A DNA stretch of 64,000 bases from Aeromicrobium massiliense JC14 (GTDB lineage: Bacteria > Actinomycetota > Actinomycetes > Propionibacteriales > Nocardioidaceae), in assembly GCF_000312105.1 (NCBI RefSeq), contig NZ_HE978637.1, forward strand, positions 528,377 through 592,376, read 5' to 3'. This document shows, piece by piece, positions 38,821 to 47,671 of the stretch. Position 1 is the first letter of the stretch, and each line of letters opens with the position of its first letter. The position numbers and the translations under genes were made by a program. The notes beneath the pieces are model-generated. The model was not told where the DNA came from and did no database searches. It saw only the letters and a list, made by a program, of their open reading frames with translations.

Positions 38821-39285
38821 GTGGCAGTCAAGATTCGCCTCAAGCGCATGGGCAAGATCCGTGCTCCGTTCTACCGCATCGTCGTCGCCGACTCGCGCAC
38901 CAAGCGCGACGGCCGCGTGATCGAGGAGATCGGTACGTACAACCCCAAGACCGAGCCCTCGACGATCTCGGTCGACTCCGAGCGCGCCAAGCACTGGCTC
39001 TCGGTCGGCGCGCAGCCCACCGAGGCCGTCGCCGCGATCCTCAAGATCACCGGCGACCTGGGCGACGGCAAGAGCACCCTCAAGACCCCCACGGCCAAGC
39101 GCGACAAGGCCGAGGCGTTCAACGAGGCGCTCAGCGAGATCCACGCCGAGCCGAAGGCCGAGGCCACCACGGCCAAGAAGCCGGCCAAGAAGAAGGCCGA
39201 CGAGCCCAAGGCCGACGAGCCCAAGGCCGACGAGCCCAAGGCTGACGAGGCTCCCGCCGCCGAGACCCCGGCGGACGAGTCCTGA
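38821..39285 (+). CDS. rpsP: 30S ribosomal protein S16 with repetitive C-terminal tail
   Basis: 154 residues; S16 itself occupies about 1-90 ([53 protein letters not shown]). The rest is a charged Lys/Ala/Glu/Asp tail ending in tandem KADEP repeats from exact 15-base DNA repeats, extending well beyond the minimal S16. GTG start behind AAGGAG at 38804-38809. First gene of the conserved rpsP-khpA-rimM-trmD operon. Confidence 0.96.
   Translation: MAVKIRLKRMGKIRAPFYRIVVADSRTKRDGRVIEEIGTYNPKTEPSTISVDSERAKHWLSVGAQPTEAVAAILKITGDLGDGKSTLKTPTAKRDKAEAFNEALSEIHAEPKAEATTAKKPAKKKADEPKADEPKADEPKADEAPAAETPADES
39196..39255 (+). repeat. 15-base tandem repeat within rpsP
   Basis: Three exact copies of GCCGACGAGCCCAAG followed by one degenerate copy, encoding ADEPK units. 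Copy number is likely to vary between strains. Confidence 0.9.
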
Positions 39286-39287
39286 CG

Positions 39288-39539
39288 ATGGGCGCCCCGC
39301 TCGACGAGGTCATCGAGCACCTCGTGGCCGGCATCGTCGATCATCCCGACGACGTCGACGTGCGTGCGAAGTCGACCCAGCGCGGTGAGCTGTTCGAGGT
39401 CCGGGTCAACCCCGCCGACCTCGGCAAGGTGATCGGCCGTCAGGGCCGCACCGCCACCGCCATCCGCACGGTCGCGAGCGCGCTCGCCGGCCGCGGCGGT
39501 GCGCGTATCGACTTCGTCGACGTCGACCGCCGGAGGTAG
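39288..39539 (+). CDS. khpA: KH-domain RNA-binding protein
   Basis: 83 residues, a single KH domain. The GxxG loop is in VNPADLGKVIGRQGRTATAIRTV. Always found between rpsP and rimM in actinobacteria; a small RNA chaperone that in other bacteria partners with KhpB. ATG two bases after the rpsP stop. Confidence 0.93.
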   Translation: MGAPLDEVIEHLVAGIVDHPDDVDVRAKSTQRGELFEVRVNPADLGKVIGRQGRTATAIRTVASALAGRGGARIDFVDVDRRR

Positions 39540-39543
39540 CGAC

Positions 39544-40071
39544 GTGCGTGTCGTGGTCGGCCGCATCGGCCGCGCCCATGGCATCCGTGGCGAGGTCAGC
39601 GTCGAGCCCCGCACCGACGAGCCCGAGCGCAGGTTTGCGCCGGGCTCGTCGGTCGTCTCGGGCTCGCGGACGCTGACGATCGTCACGGCTCGCCACCACT
39701 CGGGTCGTCTGCTCGTCCGGTTCACCGGCGTCGACGACCGCAACGCCGCCGAGGCGCTCCGCGGGCTCCTGCTCGAGGTCGACATCGACCCCGACGAGCT
39801 CCCCGACGACCCGGACGAGTTCTACGACCACCAGCTCGAGGGCCTCGAGGTCCGCAGCGCCGGCGAGGTCGTCGGCACCGTGACCCAGGTGGTCCACCTG
39901 CCTGCGCAGGACCTGCTGCTCGTGAAGCTCGAGGGACGCGAGGTCTACGTCCCGTTCGTGACCGAGATCGTGCCCGTCGTGGACGTCCGCGGCGGCTTCG
40001 TCGAGGTCGCCGACGTGCCGGGCCTGCTCGACCCCGACGGCGCCGACGTCGTCCCCACCGACGAGGGCTGA
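39544..40071 (+). CDS. rimM: Ribosome maturation factor RimM
   Basis: 175 residues. N-terminal beta-barrel ([20 protein letters not shown]) and a C-terminal PRC barrel ([46 protein letters not shown]). Assists maturation of the 30S head and binds S19. GTG start; four bases separate it from khpA. Confidence 0.95.
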   Translation: MRVVVGRIGRAHGIRGEVSVEPRTDEPERRFAPGSSVVSGSRTLTIVTARHHSGRLLVRFTGVDDRNAAEALRGLLLEVDIDPDELPDDPDEFYDHQLEGLEVRSAGEVVGTVTQVVHLPAQDLLLVKLEGREVYVPFVTEIVPVVDVRGGFVEVADVPGLLDPDGADVVPTDEG

Positions 40072-40072
40072 C

Positions 40073-40768
40073 GTGCGCATCGACGTCGTCTCGATCTTCC
40101 CGGCCTACCTCGACGCGCTCGACCTCTCGCTGGCCGGCAAGGCGCGGGCCGCGGGCCTGCTGACCGTCCAGGCGCACGACCTGCGCGACTGGACCCGCGA
40201 CCGGCACCGCACGGTCGACGACACCCCGTACGGCGGGGGAGCGGGCATGGTCATGAAGCCCGAGCCGTGGGGCGAGGCGCTCGACGCGACGATGACCGAC
40301 GACGGCGTGCTCGTCGTGCCCACGCCGTCCGGTCAGCCGTTCACCCAGGCCGTCGCCCACGAGCTGGCTGCCGAGCAGCACCTCGTCTTCGCCTGCGGGC
40401 GCTACGAGGGCATCGACCAGCGCGTCCTCGACCACGCCGCGTCGCGCTGGCGCGTGCGCGAGCTCTCGCTCGGCGACTTCGTGCTCAACGGCGGCGAGGT
40501 CGCCGCGCTGGCCATCATCGAGGCCACCGTCCGGCTCGTGCCCGGCTTCATGGGCAACCCGCAGTCGCTCGCCGAGGAGTCCCACGGCGAGGACGGCTTG
40601 CTGGAGTACCCCGTCTACACCAAGCCCTCGTCGTGGCGTGAGCTCGACGTCCCGGACGTGCTGCTGTCGGGCAACCACGGCGCGATCGCCGCGTGGCGCC
40701 GCGAGCAGTCGCTCGAGCGCACCCGCACGCGCCGCCCCGACCTCCTCGCTCCCGAAACGGACTCGTAA
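40073..40768 (+). CDS. trmD: tRNA (guanine37-N1)-methyltransferase
   Basis: 231 residues. SPOUT methyltransferase with the N-terminal [19 protein letters not shown] and [20 protein letters not shown], the AdoMet-binding trefoil knot [14 protein letters not shown] and [19 protein letters not shown], and the C-terminal tRNA-binding part [15 protein letters not shown]. Methylates G37 of tRNAs to prevent frameshifting. GTG start immediately after rimM. The TAA stop sits within a GlnR-like site of the following amtB. Confidence 0.96.
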   Translation: MRIDVVSIFPAYLDALDLSLAGKARAAGLLTVQAHDLRDWTRDRHRTVDDTPYGGGAGMVMKPEPWGEALDATMTDDGVLVVPTPSGQPFTQAVAHELAAEQHLVFACGRYEGIDQRVLDHAASRWRVRELSLGDFVLNGGEVAALAIIEATVRLVPGFMGNPQSLAEESHGEDGLLEYPVYTKPSSWRELDVPDVLLSGNHGAIAAWRREQSLERTRTRRPDLLAPETDS

Positions 40769-40769
40769 C
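40754..40769. promoter_or_regulatory. GlnR box candidate at the trmD/amtB junction, site 1
   Basis: GAAAC-GGACTC-GTAAC, AC-n9-AC spacing; it overlaps the trmD stop codon. Confidence 0.5.
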
Positions 40770-40784
40770 ACCGCTGCCGTTCAT

Positions 40785-40800
40785 GTAACGACGCCGACAC
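40785..40800. promoter_or_regulatory. GlnR box candidate upstream of the second amtB, site 2
   Basis: GTAAC-GACGCC-GACAC, starting 20 bases after the GTAAC of site 1, again AC-n9-AC. Confidence 0.45.
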
Positions 40801-40906
40801 CGCACGGCAAACGCCTGCGAACAGGCAGGGACCACGCTGACGCCAGGTCCGCGGAGCAACGACGCACTCGTGGACGTCCCCTTGTTCACCAGTGAAGAGG
40901 TTTGAG

Positions 40907-42124
40907 ATGGAAGCGGGAACTATCTGGCTGCTGCTCTGCGCAGCCCTGGTCTTGTTCATGACCCCCGGCCTGGCGTTCTTCTACGGCGGCCTGGTCAAGG
41001 CCAAGAGCGTCGTCTCGATGATGATGCTCAGCTTCGGCGCCATGGGCCTGGTCTTCGTCCTGTGGGTGCTCTACGGCTTCAACATGGGCTCCAACGGCAG
41101 CGACCTGATCGACGGCTGGCTGGCCAACCCGTTCTCGGACTTCGCGCTGTCGGACATGGCCAAGAACGACCCGGCCAGCCTGGCCGGCGTGGCGTTCGGC
41201 TCGACCTTCGCGGTCATCACCACCGCGCTGATCTCCGGCGCCGTGGCCGACCGGGCGCGGTTCCTGCCGTGGATGGTCTTCGCCGGCATCTGGGCGACGC
41301 TCGTCTACTTCCCCTCGCAGGGCTGGGTCTGGGGCTTCGACGACGAGGGCCTGACCGGCTGGATCGGCACCTTCACCGTCGGTGACGCGACCCCGATCGA
41401 CTGGGCCGGCGGCACGGTCGTCCACATCAGCGCCGGCGCGGCGGCCCTGGCCCTCGCGCTCGTCCTGGGCAAGCGTGTCACGGGCTTCACCAAGGAGGAC
41501 GCCGTCCCGCACAACGTCCCGCTCGTGCTCATCGGCGCCGCGATCCTGTGGTTCGGCTGGTTCGGCTTCAACACCGGTGCCGCGGTCGAGAACGGCCAGG
41601 GCGCGCTGATCTTCCTCAACACGATCGTCGCCCCGGCCGCCGGCCTGCTCGGCTTCGTGGTCATCGAGCACCTCAAGGAGGGCAAGGCCACCGCGGTCGG
41701 CGCCGCCTCGGGCGTCGTCGCCGGCCTCGTCGCCATCACCCCGGCCTGCGCCAACCTGACGCCGTTCTGGTCGATCGTCCTCGGCCTGCTCGCCGGCATC
41801 GCGTGCGCCTTCGCCATCGACCTCAAGTACAAGCTCGGCTACGACGACTCGCTCGACGTGGTCGGCCTGCACCTGGTCGCCGGCGTGCTGGGCTGCCTGT
41901 ACCTGGGCTTCTTCGCCACCGACACCGGCCTGTTCGTCGGCGGCAACATCGACCAGCTGGTCGCGCAGGTCGTCCCCGTCGTGGTCGTCATGGCCTACTC
42001 GTTCGCGGTGGCCTTCGCCGTCGCGACCGTCCTGGACAAGACGATCGGCTTCCGCGTGAAGGAGGAGGACGAGGTCGCCGGCATCGACACCGCGCTGCAC
42101 GGCGCGGGTTACGCCTTCGACTGA
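40907..42124 (+). CDS. amt: Ammonium transporter (second copy, single gene)
   Basis: 405 residues. Same fold and signatures as the copy at 29 kb ([37 protein letters not shown], twin histidines in [13 protein letters not shown] and [15 protein letters not shown]), with different loops ([13 protein letters not shown]). The tail [18 protein letters not shown] can contact a PII protein. The ATG is preceded by GAAGAGG; a GTG 15 bases earlier lies before that site. No glnB follows, so it would share the PII protein encoded 10 kb upstream. Two GlnR-like sites and a terminator frame it as one unit. Confidence 0.94.
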   Translation: MEAGTIWLLLCAALVLFMTPGLAFFYGGLVKAKSVVSMMMLSFGAMGLVFVLWVLYGFNMGSNGSDLIDGWLANPFSDFALSDMAKNDPASLAGVAFGSTFAVITTALISGAVADRARFLPWMVFAGIWATLVYFPSQGWVWGFDDEGLTGWIGTFTVGDATPIDWAGGTVVHISAGAAALALALVLGKRVTGFTKEDAVPHNVPLVLIGAAILWFGWFGFNTGAAVENGQGALIFLNTIVAPAAGLLGFVVIEHLKEGKATAVGAASGVVAGLVAITPACANLTPFWSIVLGLLAGIACAFAIDLKYKLGYDDSLDVVGLHLVAGVLGCLYLGFFATDTGLFVGGNIDQLVAQVVPVVVVMAYSFAVAFAVATVLDKTIGFRVKEEDEVAGIDTALHGAGYAFD

Positions 42125-42133
42125 CCGGCTCGC

Positions 42134-42173
42134 TGACGGGCCCCGCCGGACACGCTCCGGCGGGGCCCCGTCA
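42134..42173 (+). terminator. Hairpin after the second amt gene
   Basis: A 17-bp GC-rich stem with a single bulged C (42134-42150 with 42156-42173) and a 5-base loop, 9 bases after the stop. Confidence 0.8.
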
Positions 42174-42210
42174 CGTCCGGCCCGACTTCTCCGGCCCGGA
42201 CGCGCTGTGG

Positions 42211-42216
42211 CAGACT
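42211..42216 (+). promoter_or_regulatory. Putative -10 element for rplS
   Basis: CAGACT, implying a leader of roughly 110 bases before rplS. The leader holds imperfect pairing (GCACC near 42231 with GGTGC near 42254) but no recognised riboswitch. Confidence 0.35.
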
Positions 42217-42335
42217 TGTCCCTCGGTGTCGCACCACGCTGCCGCAGGGGCACGGTGCATCACGACGCCACCTCAGACTCAGCACCACCGAACCCACCGT
42301 GGCCGACCTGCGGCTGCTGCGAGAGAAGAGAAGAC

Positions 42336-42686
42336 ATGACCAACGTCATCGACCAGGTTGCCGCTCAGTCGCTGCGCGACGACATCCCCGCGTTCCGCGC
42401 CGGCGACACCCTCAAGGTCCACGTCAAGGTCGTCGAGGGCAACCGCTCCCGCGTCCAGGTCTTCCAGGGCGTCTGCATCAAGGTGCAGGGCTCGGGCATC
42501 GGCCGCACCTTCACGGTCCGCAAGGTCAGCTTCGGCGTCGGTGTCGAGCGCACCTTCCCGCTGCACACCCCGGTCATCGAGAAGATCGAGATCGCGACCC
42601 GTGGCGACGTGCGTCGCGCCAAGCTGTACTACCTGCGCAACCTGCGCGGCAAGGCGGCCAAGATCAAGGAGAAGCGGGACGTCTGA
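42336..42686 (+). CDS. rplS: 50S ribosomal protein L19
   Basis: 116 residues, normal length. Contains [57 protein letters not shown] and the basic C terminus [22 protein letters not shown]. Located at the 30S-50S interface. GAGAAGAGAAG upstream of the ATG. The longer upstream frame runs into the promoter region. Confidence 0.96.
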   Translation: MTNVIDQVAAQSLRDDIPAFRAGDTLKVHVKVVEGNRSRVQVFQGVCIKVQGSGIGRTFTVRKVSFGVGVERTFPLHTPVIEKIEIATRGDVRRAKLYYLRNLRGKAAKIKEKRDV

Positions 42687-42707
42687 GTCCCTCGTCCGAC
42701 GAGGGGC

Positions 42708-42713
42708 TAGGCT
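42708..42713 (+). promoter_or_regulatory. Putative -10 element of leaderless lepB
   Basis: TAGGCT, 6 bases before the GTG start. Confidence 0.5.
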
Positions 42714-42719
42714 CACCGC

Positions 42720-43394
42720 GTGACGCAGCAGGCCGACAAGAGGCACCTCCCCATCTGGCAGGAGACGATCCTGCTGGTGGTCACCGCGGTGGTCATCGCG
42801 GTCGTCGTCAAGACGTTCTTCCTCCAGGCGTTCTACATCCCGTCCGGCTCCATGGAGCCGACGATGGTCGAGAACGACCGCCTGCTCGTGCAGAAGGTCT
42901 CGTACTGGTCCGGTGACCCGGACCGCGGCGACATCGTGGTGTTCGATGACCCCGGGGGCTGGCTGGCCGAGGACGAGTCGCGTGCCGCGACGAACCCGGT
43001 CCAGAAGGCCCTCGAGGTCGTCGGCCTGTACCCGACCGGCGGGCACCTGATCAAGCGCGTCGTGGGCGTCGGCGGCGACACCGTCCGGTGCTGCACCGAC
43101 GACGGACGCCTGACGGTGAACGGCACGCCGATCACCGAGGAGTACCCGCTCGACCCGTCGGTCACGGCCGACACCCCGTTCGAGGTGAAGGTGCCCCAGG
43201 GCTACCTGTGGGTGATGGGCGACAACCGCGACAACTCCGCCGACTCGCGCGCCCACATGGGCGAGCCCGGCGGCGGCTTCGTGCCCGTCTCCGACGTCGT
43301 CGGCAAGGCCTGGCTGCGCGTGTGGCCGTTCGACCGCGGCGGGTTCGTGGACGGCACCGACGCCTTCGACGACGTGGCGGAACCGAAGAAGTGA
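42720..43394 (+). CDS. lepB: Signal peptidase I
   Basis: 224 residues. A membrane anchor ([19 protein letters not shown]) is followed by [11 protein letters not shown] with nucleophile Ser44, then [24 protein letters not shown] with catalytic base Lys112, and [13 protein letters not shown] (box E). Cleaves signal peptides of exported proteins at the outer face of the membrane. Leaderless GTG. The stop overlaps the rnhB GTG start (GTGA). Confidence 0.96.
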   Translation: MTQQADKRHLPIWQETILLVVTAVVIAVVVKTFFLQAFYIPSGSMEPTMVENDRLLVQKVSYWSGDPDRGDIVVFDDPGGWLAEDESRAATNPVQKALEVVGLYPTGGHLIKRVVGVGGDTVRCCTDDGRLTVNGTPITEEYPLDPSVTADTPFEVKVPQGYLWVMGDNRDNSADSRAHMGEPGGGFVPVSDVVGKAWLRVWPFDRGGFVDGTDAFDDVAEPKK

Positions 43395-44131
43395 CCGCCA
43401 CGGTCGAGACGCCCCGGCGCGCGTCCCGTCCCCGCTCGGCGGCGCCGAGCCTGCGGGTCGAGCGCCGCATGCTGCGCGAGGGCGGCACGACCCTGGCCTG
43501 CTTCGACGAGGTGGGCCGCGGTGCCCTGTGCGGCCCGGTCACCATCGGCGCCGTGCTCATCACGGCCGAGACGCCCACGGCACCGCAGGGCGTCCGCGAC
43601 AGCAAGCTGCTCACCGCCGACGCCCGTGAGCGCCTGGCGCCGCGCATCCGGCGCTGGGCCACCGCCCACGCCGTGGGCCACGCGTCGTCGGCCGAGATCG
43701 ACGAGCACGGCATCATCGCCGGCCTCCGGCTCGCCGGGCACCGGGCGCTGGCCGGCCTCGGCGTCGTGCCGGACGCCGTCCTGCTCGACGGCAACCACGA
43801 CTACCTCACGACGCCGGCCCAGACCGGACTGTTCGCCCCGCCGTTCGAGGTCGACCACGTCCCGCCGGTCACCACGATGATCAAGGCCGACATGCAGTGC
43901 GCCGCCGTGGCCGCCGCCAGCATCCTGGCCAAGACGGCCCGCGACGCGATCATGGTCGCGCTGGCCGACGACCACCCGCAGTACGGCTGGCACGAGAACA
44001 AGGGCTACTCCGCGCCCGGCCACGTCGCCGCGCTCGCCGAGCACGGCCCCAGCCCGCACCACCGCGTGTCGTGGCGCCTGCCCGGGCTCGGCGGCGCGCA
44101 CGACGTGCCGCCCGAGGCTCTGCTCGACTGA
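43391..44131 (+). CDS. rnhB: Ribonuclease HII
   Basis: 246 residues. Conserved active-site blocks: [19 protein letters not shown] (Asp-Glu), [24 protein letters not shown] (third acidic residue) and [19 protein letters not shown] (fourth), then [15 protein letters not shown]. Removes misincorporated ribonucleotides from DNA. An N-terminal extension of about 35 basic residues precedes the domain. GTG start overlapping lepB. Confidence 0.95.
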   Translation: MTATVETPRRASRPRSAAPSLRVERRMLREGGTTLACFDEVGRGALCGPVTIGAVLITAETPTAPQGVRDSKLLTADARERLAPRIRRWATAHAVGHASSAEIDEHGIIAGLRLAGHRALAGLGVVPDAVLLDGNHDYLTTPAQTGLFAPPFEVDHVPPVTTMIKADMQCAAVAAASILAKTARDAIMVALADDHPQYGWHENKGYSAPGHVAALAEHGPSPHHRVSWRLPGLGGAHDVPPEALLD

Positions 44132-44185
44132 GGCGTCCCGCCCGTACAGTTGTCGCCACCTGCCACCCGAAGGAGCGCTTGACGC

Positions 44186-44494
44186 ATGAGTGCCGAGGAC
44201 CTGGAGCGGTACGAGTCGGAGATGGAGCTCGCGCTCTACCGCGAGTACCGCGACGTCGTCGAGATCTTCAAGTACGTCGTCGAGACCGACCGGCGCTTCT
44301 ACCTGTGCAACGCCGTCGACGTGAAGGTGCGCTCCGAGACCGGTGACGCGTACTTCGAGGTCACCATGAGCGACGCCTGGGTGTGGGACATCTACCGCCC
44401 CGCGCGGTTCGCCAAGAACGTCAAGGTGCTCACCTTCAAGGACGTCAACGTCGAGGAGCTGAGCAAGTCCGACTTCAAGGTCCCGACGACCTGA
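44186..44494 (+). CDS. DUF2469 family protein
   Basis: 102 residues. Begins MSAEDLERYESEMELALYREY, with YVVETDRRFYLCNAVDVKVR and FEVTMSDAWVWDIYRPARFA; I recognise it as the strongly conserved actinobacterial DUF2469 family that follows rnhB. No catalytic motif. It is acidic and probably cytosolic. GAAGGAG about 10 bases before the ATG, TACAGT upstream as a possible -10. Function unknown. Confidence 0.9.
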   Translation: MSAEDLERYESEMELALYREYRDVVEIFKYVVETDRRFYLCNAVDVKVRSETGDAYFEVTMSDAWVWDIYRPARFAKNVKVLTFKDVNVEELSKSDFKVPTT

Positions 44495-44495
44495 C

Positions 44496-45647
44496 ATGGA
44501 CCTGCGCCCCACTCCCGAGCAGGAGTCCTTCCGCGACGTCACCCGTGCCTTCCTGGAGCGCGAGGTCGTCCCGTTCCGCCGCGACTGGGACCGGGCGGAG
44601 TCGATCGACACGTCGCTGATCGGACGGTTGGGGGAGCAGGGCTTCTTCGGCGTCACCATCCCCGAGGAGCTCGGCGGCGTCGGCTTCGACTACGTCACGT
44701 ACGCGCTGATGATGGAGGAGCTCGGCCGCGCGGACTCGTCCGTGCGCGGCATCGTCTCGGTCTCGTCCGGGCTCGTCGGCAAGCCGGTCCTCGAGCATGG
44801 CACGCCCGAGCAGCAGGAGGAGTGGCTGCGCCCGATCGCCCGCGGCGAGAAGCTCGGCTGCTTCGGCCTCACCGAGCCCGGCACCGGCTCGGACGCCGGC
44901 AGCCTGACCACGCGGGCGGCGCGCGACGGCGACGACTACGTCATCGACGGCGCCAAGATCTTCATCACCAACGGCACGTGGGCAGACGTGTGCCTGGTCT
45001 TCGCCCGCACCGGCGGCCCCGGGCCGAAGGGCATCAGCGCCTTCCTCGTGCCCACCGACACGCCGGGGTTCGAGCGGCGCGAGATCAAGGGCAAGCTCGG
45101 CCTGCGCGGCCAGGCCACCGCCGAGCTGTCCTTCCAGGGCGTCCGGGTGCCGGCGTCGGCGCGGCTCGGCGAGGAGGGGCAGGGCTTCAAGATCGCCATG
45201 TCCACCCTCGACAAGGGGCGGCTCGGCATCGCCGCGTCCTGCGTGGGCATCGTCCAGGGCTGCCTCGAGGCGGTCGTGGAGTACACCACCCAGCGCGAGC
45301 AGTTCGGCCGTCCGATCGCCGGCTTCCAGCTCGTGCAGGAGATCATCGCCGACCTCAGCGTCGACGCCGACGCGGCCCGGCTGCTCGTGTGGCGCTGCGC
45401 CGACCTGGTCGACCGCGGCGAGCCGTTCGGCGTGGCCGCGTCCAAGGCCAAGTACTTCGCCAGCGAGGCGGCCGTCCGCGCGTCCAACCAGGCGATCCAG
45501 GCCTTCGGCGGCTACGGCTACGTCGACGAGTACCCGGTGCAGAAGTACCTGCGCGACGCGCGGGTGATGACGCTGTACGAGGGCACGAGCCAGGTGCAGA
45601 AGCTGCTCATCGGCCGCGCCGAGACCGGCATCAACGCCTTCACCTGA
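44496..45647 (+). CDS. Acyl-CoA dehydrogenase
   Basis: 383 residues. FAD-dependent alpha,beta-dehydrogenation of an acyl-CoA. GCFGLTEPGTGSDAGSL and KIFITNGTWADVCLVFART are the two ACAD signatures; QREQFGRPIAGFQLVQEIIADL and QAIQAFGGYGYVDEYPVQKYLRD follow, and YEGTSQVQKLLIGR carries the likely catalytic glutamate in the short-chain/glutaryl position. ATG one base after the DUF2469 stop. An acyl-CoA enzyme here interrupts the usual rnhB-DUF2469-yraN order; chain-length specificity cannot be read. Confidence 0.92.
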   Translation: MDLRPTPEQESFRDVTRAFLEREVVPFRRDWDRAESIDTSLIGRLGEQGFFGVTIPEELGGVGFDYVTYALMMEELGRADSSVRGIVSVSSGLVGKPVLEHGTPEQQEEWLRPIARGEKLGCFGLTEPGTGSDAGSLTTRAARDGDDYVIDGAKIFITNGTWADVCLVFARTGGPGPKGISAFLVPTDTPGFERREIKGKLGLRGQATAELSFQGVRVPASARLGEEGQGFKIAMSTLDKGRLGIAASCVGIVQGCLEAVVEYTTQREQFGRPIAGFQLVQEIIADLSVDADAARLLVWRCADLVDRGEPFGVAASKAKYFASEAAVRASNQAIQAFGGYGYVDEYPVQKYLRDARVMTLYEGTSQVQKLLIGRAETGINAFT

Positions 45648-45737
45648 TCGTCCACAGGGCCGCACGCCGGTCCGCCCGTCCACAGCCGAGGGTGACGGTG
45701 CCGCCCGGGGTCGGTGACCGCCACGAGCGTGGACGCC

Positions 45738-46100
45738 ATGACCTACGCACGCAACAAGGCGCTCGGCGGGTACGGCGAGCGGGTGGCGGCCGACCACCTG
45801 GTGGCCCAGGGCATGGTGATCCTGGCCCGCAACTGGACCTGCCGGTACGGCGAGATCGATCTCGTCGCCCGTGACGGCTCGACGCTCGTCGTGTGCGAGG
45901 TCAAGACCCGCACGTCCGAGACCCACGGGTCGCCGTTCGAGGCCGTGTCGGCGGTGAAGGCCGCTCGGCTGCGCCGGCTCGCCTCGCACTGGCTGGAGGT
46001 GCACGACCTGCACCCGCCGGCCGTCCGCATCGACGTCGTCTCGGTGCGTCTGCCCCGCCGCGGCGCGCCGGTGGTCGAGCGCGTGACAGGAGTGGCCTGA
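45738..46100 (+). CDS. yraN: UPF0102 (YraN) endonuclease-fold protein
   Basis: 120 residues. LGGYGERVAADHLVAQGMVILARNW, then YGEIDLVARDGSTLVVCEVKTR, the PD-(D/E)xK-like core (E-I-D...E-x-K) of the UPF0102 family. Believed to process DNA in Holliday-junction or competence contexts, unproven. ATG at MTYARNKALGG chosen because the family starts here; a GTG 24 bases earlier is possible. Its stop overlaps the comM start by one base (TGATG). Confidence 0.9.
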   Translation: MTYARNKALGGYGERVAADHLVAQGMVILARNWTCRYGEIDLVARDGSTLVVCEVKTRTSETHGSPFEAVSAVKAARLRRLASHWLEVHDLHPPAVRIDVVSVRLPRRGAPVVERVTGVA

Positions 46101-47671
46101 TGGCGTCCGCGACGCGGTCGGTCGCGCTCGACGGGCTGTCCGGCCGGCTGATCGAGGTCGAGGTCGACGTGAGCAGCGGGCTGCCGACCACGGTGGTCGT
46201 CGGCCTCGCCGACACCATGGTGAGCGAGGCCCGCGACCGGGTCCGCGCCGCGGTGGTCAACTCCGGCACGTCCTGGCCCGACCAGCGGGTGACGATCAAC
46301 CTGGCGCCCAGCACGCTCCCCAAGACCGGCAGCCACTACGACCTGGCGATCGCGGTGGCCGTCCTCGGGGCCAAGGACGTGCTGCCGCTCGACGCGCTGC
46401 GTGACGCCGTGCTGCTCGGCGAGCTGGCCCTCGACGGACGCTTGCGCGCGGTGCGCGGCGTCCTGCCAGCGGCGCTCGCCGCGGCGGAGGCCGGGGCCGA
46501 CCACGTGGTCGTGCCGGAGTCCAACGTCGCCGAGGCGTCGCTCGTGCCGGGACTGCGGGTCGTGGGCGTCCGCTCCCTGCGCCATCTCGTCGCGCTGCTG
46601 ACCGGCGAGGACGAGCCCGACGACCCCCCGGTGCCGCCGCTCGAGCCGTCGCGCGAGACCCGGTGGGACGCGTGCGCGGGTCTCGACCTCGCCGACGTCG
46701 CCGGCCAGGACGAGTCGCGGCTGTCGGTGGTCGTGGCGGCTGCCGGCGGGCACCACCTGCTCATGACCGGCCCGCCGGGCATCGGCAAGACGATGCTCGC
46801 CCAGCGACTGCCCGGCCTGCTCCCGGACCTCGAGCGTGACCAGTCGCTGTCGGTCAGCGCCGTCCACTCGGTCGCCGGGGTGCTGTCGGCCGACGAGCCG
46901 CTGCTGGTGCGTCCGCCGTTCCTCGACCCGCACCACACGGCCAGCGCGGTGTCGATCGTCGGTGGGGGCACGCGCGGCGTCCGTCCGGGAGCGATGAGCC
47001 TGGCGCACCACGGGGTCCTGTTCATGGACGAGGCGCCGGAGTTCGCGTCCAACGTGCTCGACGCGCTGCGCCAGCCGCTCGAGTCCGGACGCGTCGTCGT
47101 CTCCCGGGCGGCCCAGACCGCCGTGTACCCGGCGCGGTTCCAGCTCGTCCTGGCCGCGAACCCGTGTCCGTGCGGCCGGGCGGGCAGCACGGTCGACCGG
47201 TGCGAGTGCACCCCGCTCATGCGCCGGCGCTACTCCGACCGCATCTCCGGCCCGATCCGCGACCGCATCGACATCCACCGCACGCTGGTGGCCCAGTCGC
47301 GGCCCGAGCTGGCGGGGGCCCTCGGCGACGCCCGCAGCACCCGCGAGGTCGCCGAGCGGGTGGCCGAGGCTCGCGTCCGGCAGCGCCGGCGGTACGCCGA
47401 CACGCCGTGGCGCACGAACGCCGACGTCCCGGGTGCCGAGCTGCGCCGGCGGTGGCCGCTGGCCGACGACGGGCATGCACTGGTCGACGCCCAGCTGCGA
47501 GCCCAGCGGCTCAACGCCCGCTCCGCCGACCGGGTCCTGCGGCTGGCGTGGAGCGTGGCCGACCTCGTGGGCCACGACCGCCCCGGCGCGAGCGACGTCG
47601 AGGCCGCCCTGGCGCTGCGTGGCTCGTTGCCGTTGCCGGGCCACCTCCGCACCTTGGTGGCGAGCGCGTGA
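46100..47671 (+). CDS. comM: ComM/YifB-family Mg-chelatase-like AAA+ ATPase
   Basis: 523 residues. N-terminal ChlI-type subdomain (VDVSSGLPTTVVVGLADTMVSEARDRVRAA) and a AAA+ domain with Walker A TGPPGIGKTMLAQRLPGLLP, PFLDPHHTASAVSIVGGG, Walker B GVLFMDEAPEF, and a CPCG...CEC zinc-like cluster (ANPCPCGRAGS, DRCECTP). The C-terminal lid domain SARSADRVLRLAW is present. In naturally competent bacteria ComM is a branch-migration helicase. Operon with yraN and dprA, a DNA-uptake/recombination group. Confidence 0.94.
   Translation: MASATRSVALDGLSGRLIEVEVDVSSGLPTTVVVGLADTMVSEARDRVRAAVVNSGTSWPDQRVTINLAPSTLPKTGSHYDLAIAVAVLGAKDVLPLDALRDAVLLGELALDGRLRAVRGVLPAALAAAEAGADHVVVPESNVAEASLVPGLRVVGVRSLRHLVALLTGEDEPDDPPVPPLEPSRETRWDACAGLDLADVAGQDESRLSVVVAAAGGHHLLMTGPPGIGKTMLAQRLPGLLPDLERDQSLSVSAVHSVAGVLSADEPLLVRPPFLDPHHTASAVSIVGGGTRGVRPGAMSLAHHGVLFMDEAPEFASNVLDALRQPLESGRVVVSRAAQTAVYPARFQLVLAANPCPCGRAGSTVDRCECTPLMRRRYSDRISGPIRDRIDIHRTLVAQSRPELAGALGDARSTREVAERVAEARVRQRRRYADTPWRTNADVPGAELRRRWPLADDGHALVDAQLRAQRLNARSADRVLRLAWSVADLVGHDRPGASDVEAALALRGSLPLPGHLRTLVASA

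Noticed and set aside
39196..39255. Possible CRISPR-like repeats
   Set aside because: Contiguous 15-base units without spacers, in frame in rpsP.
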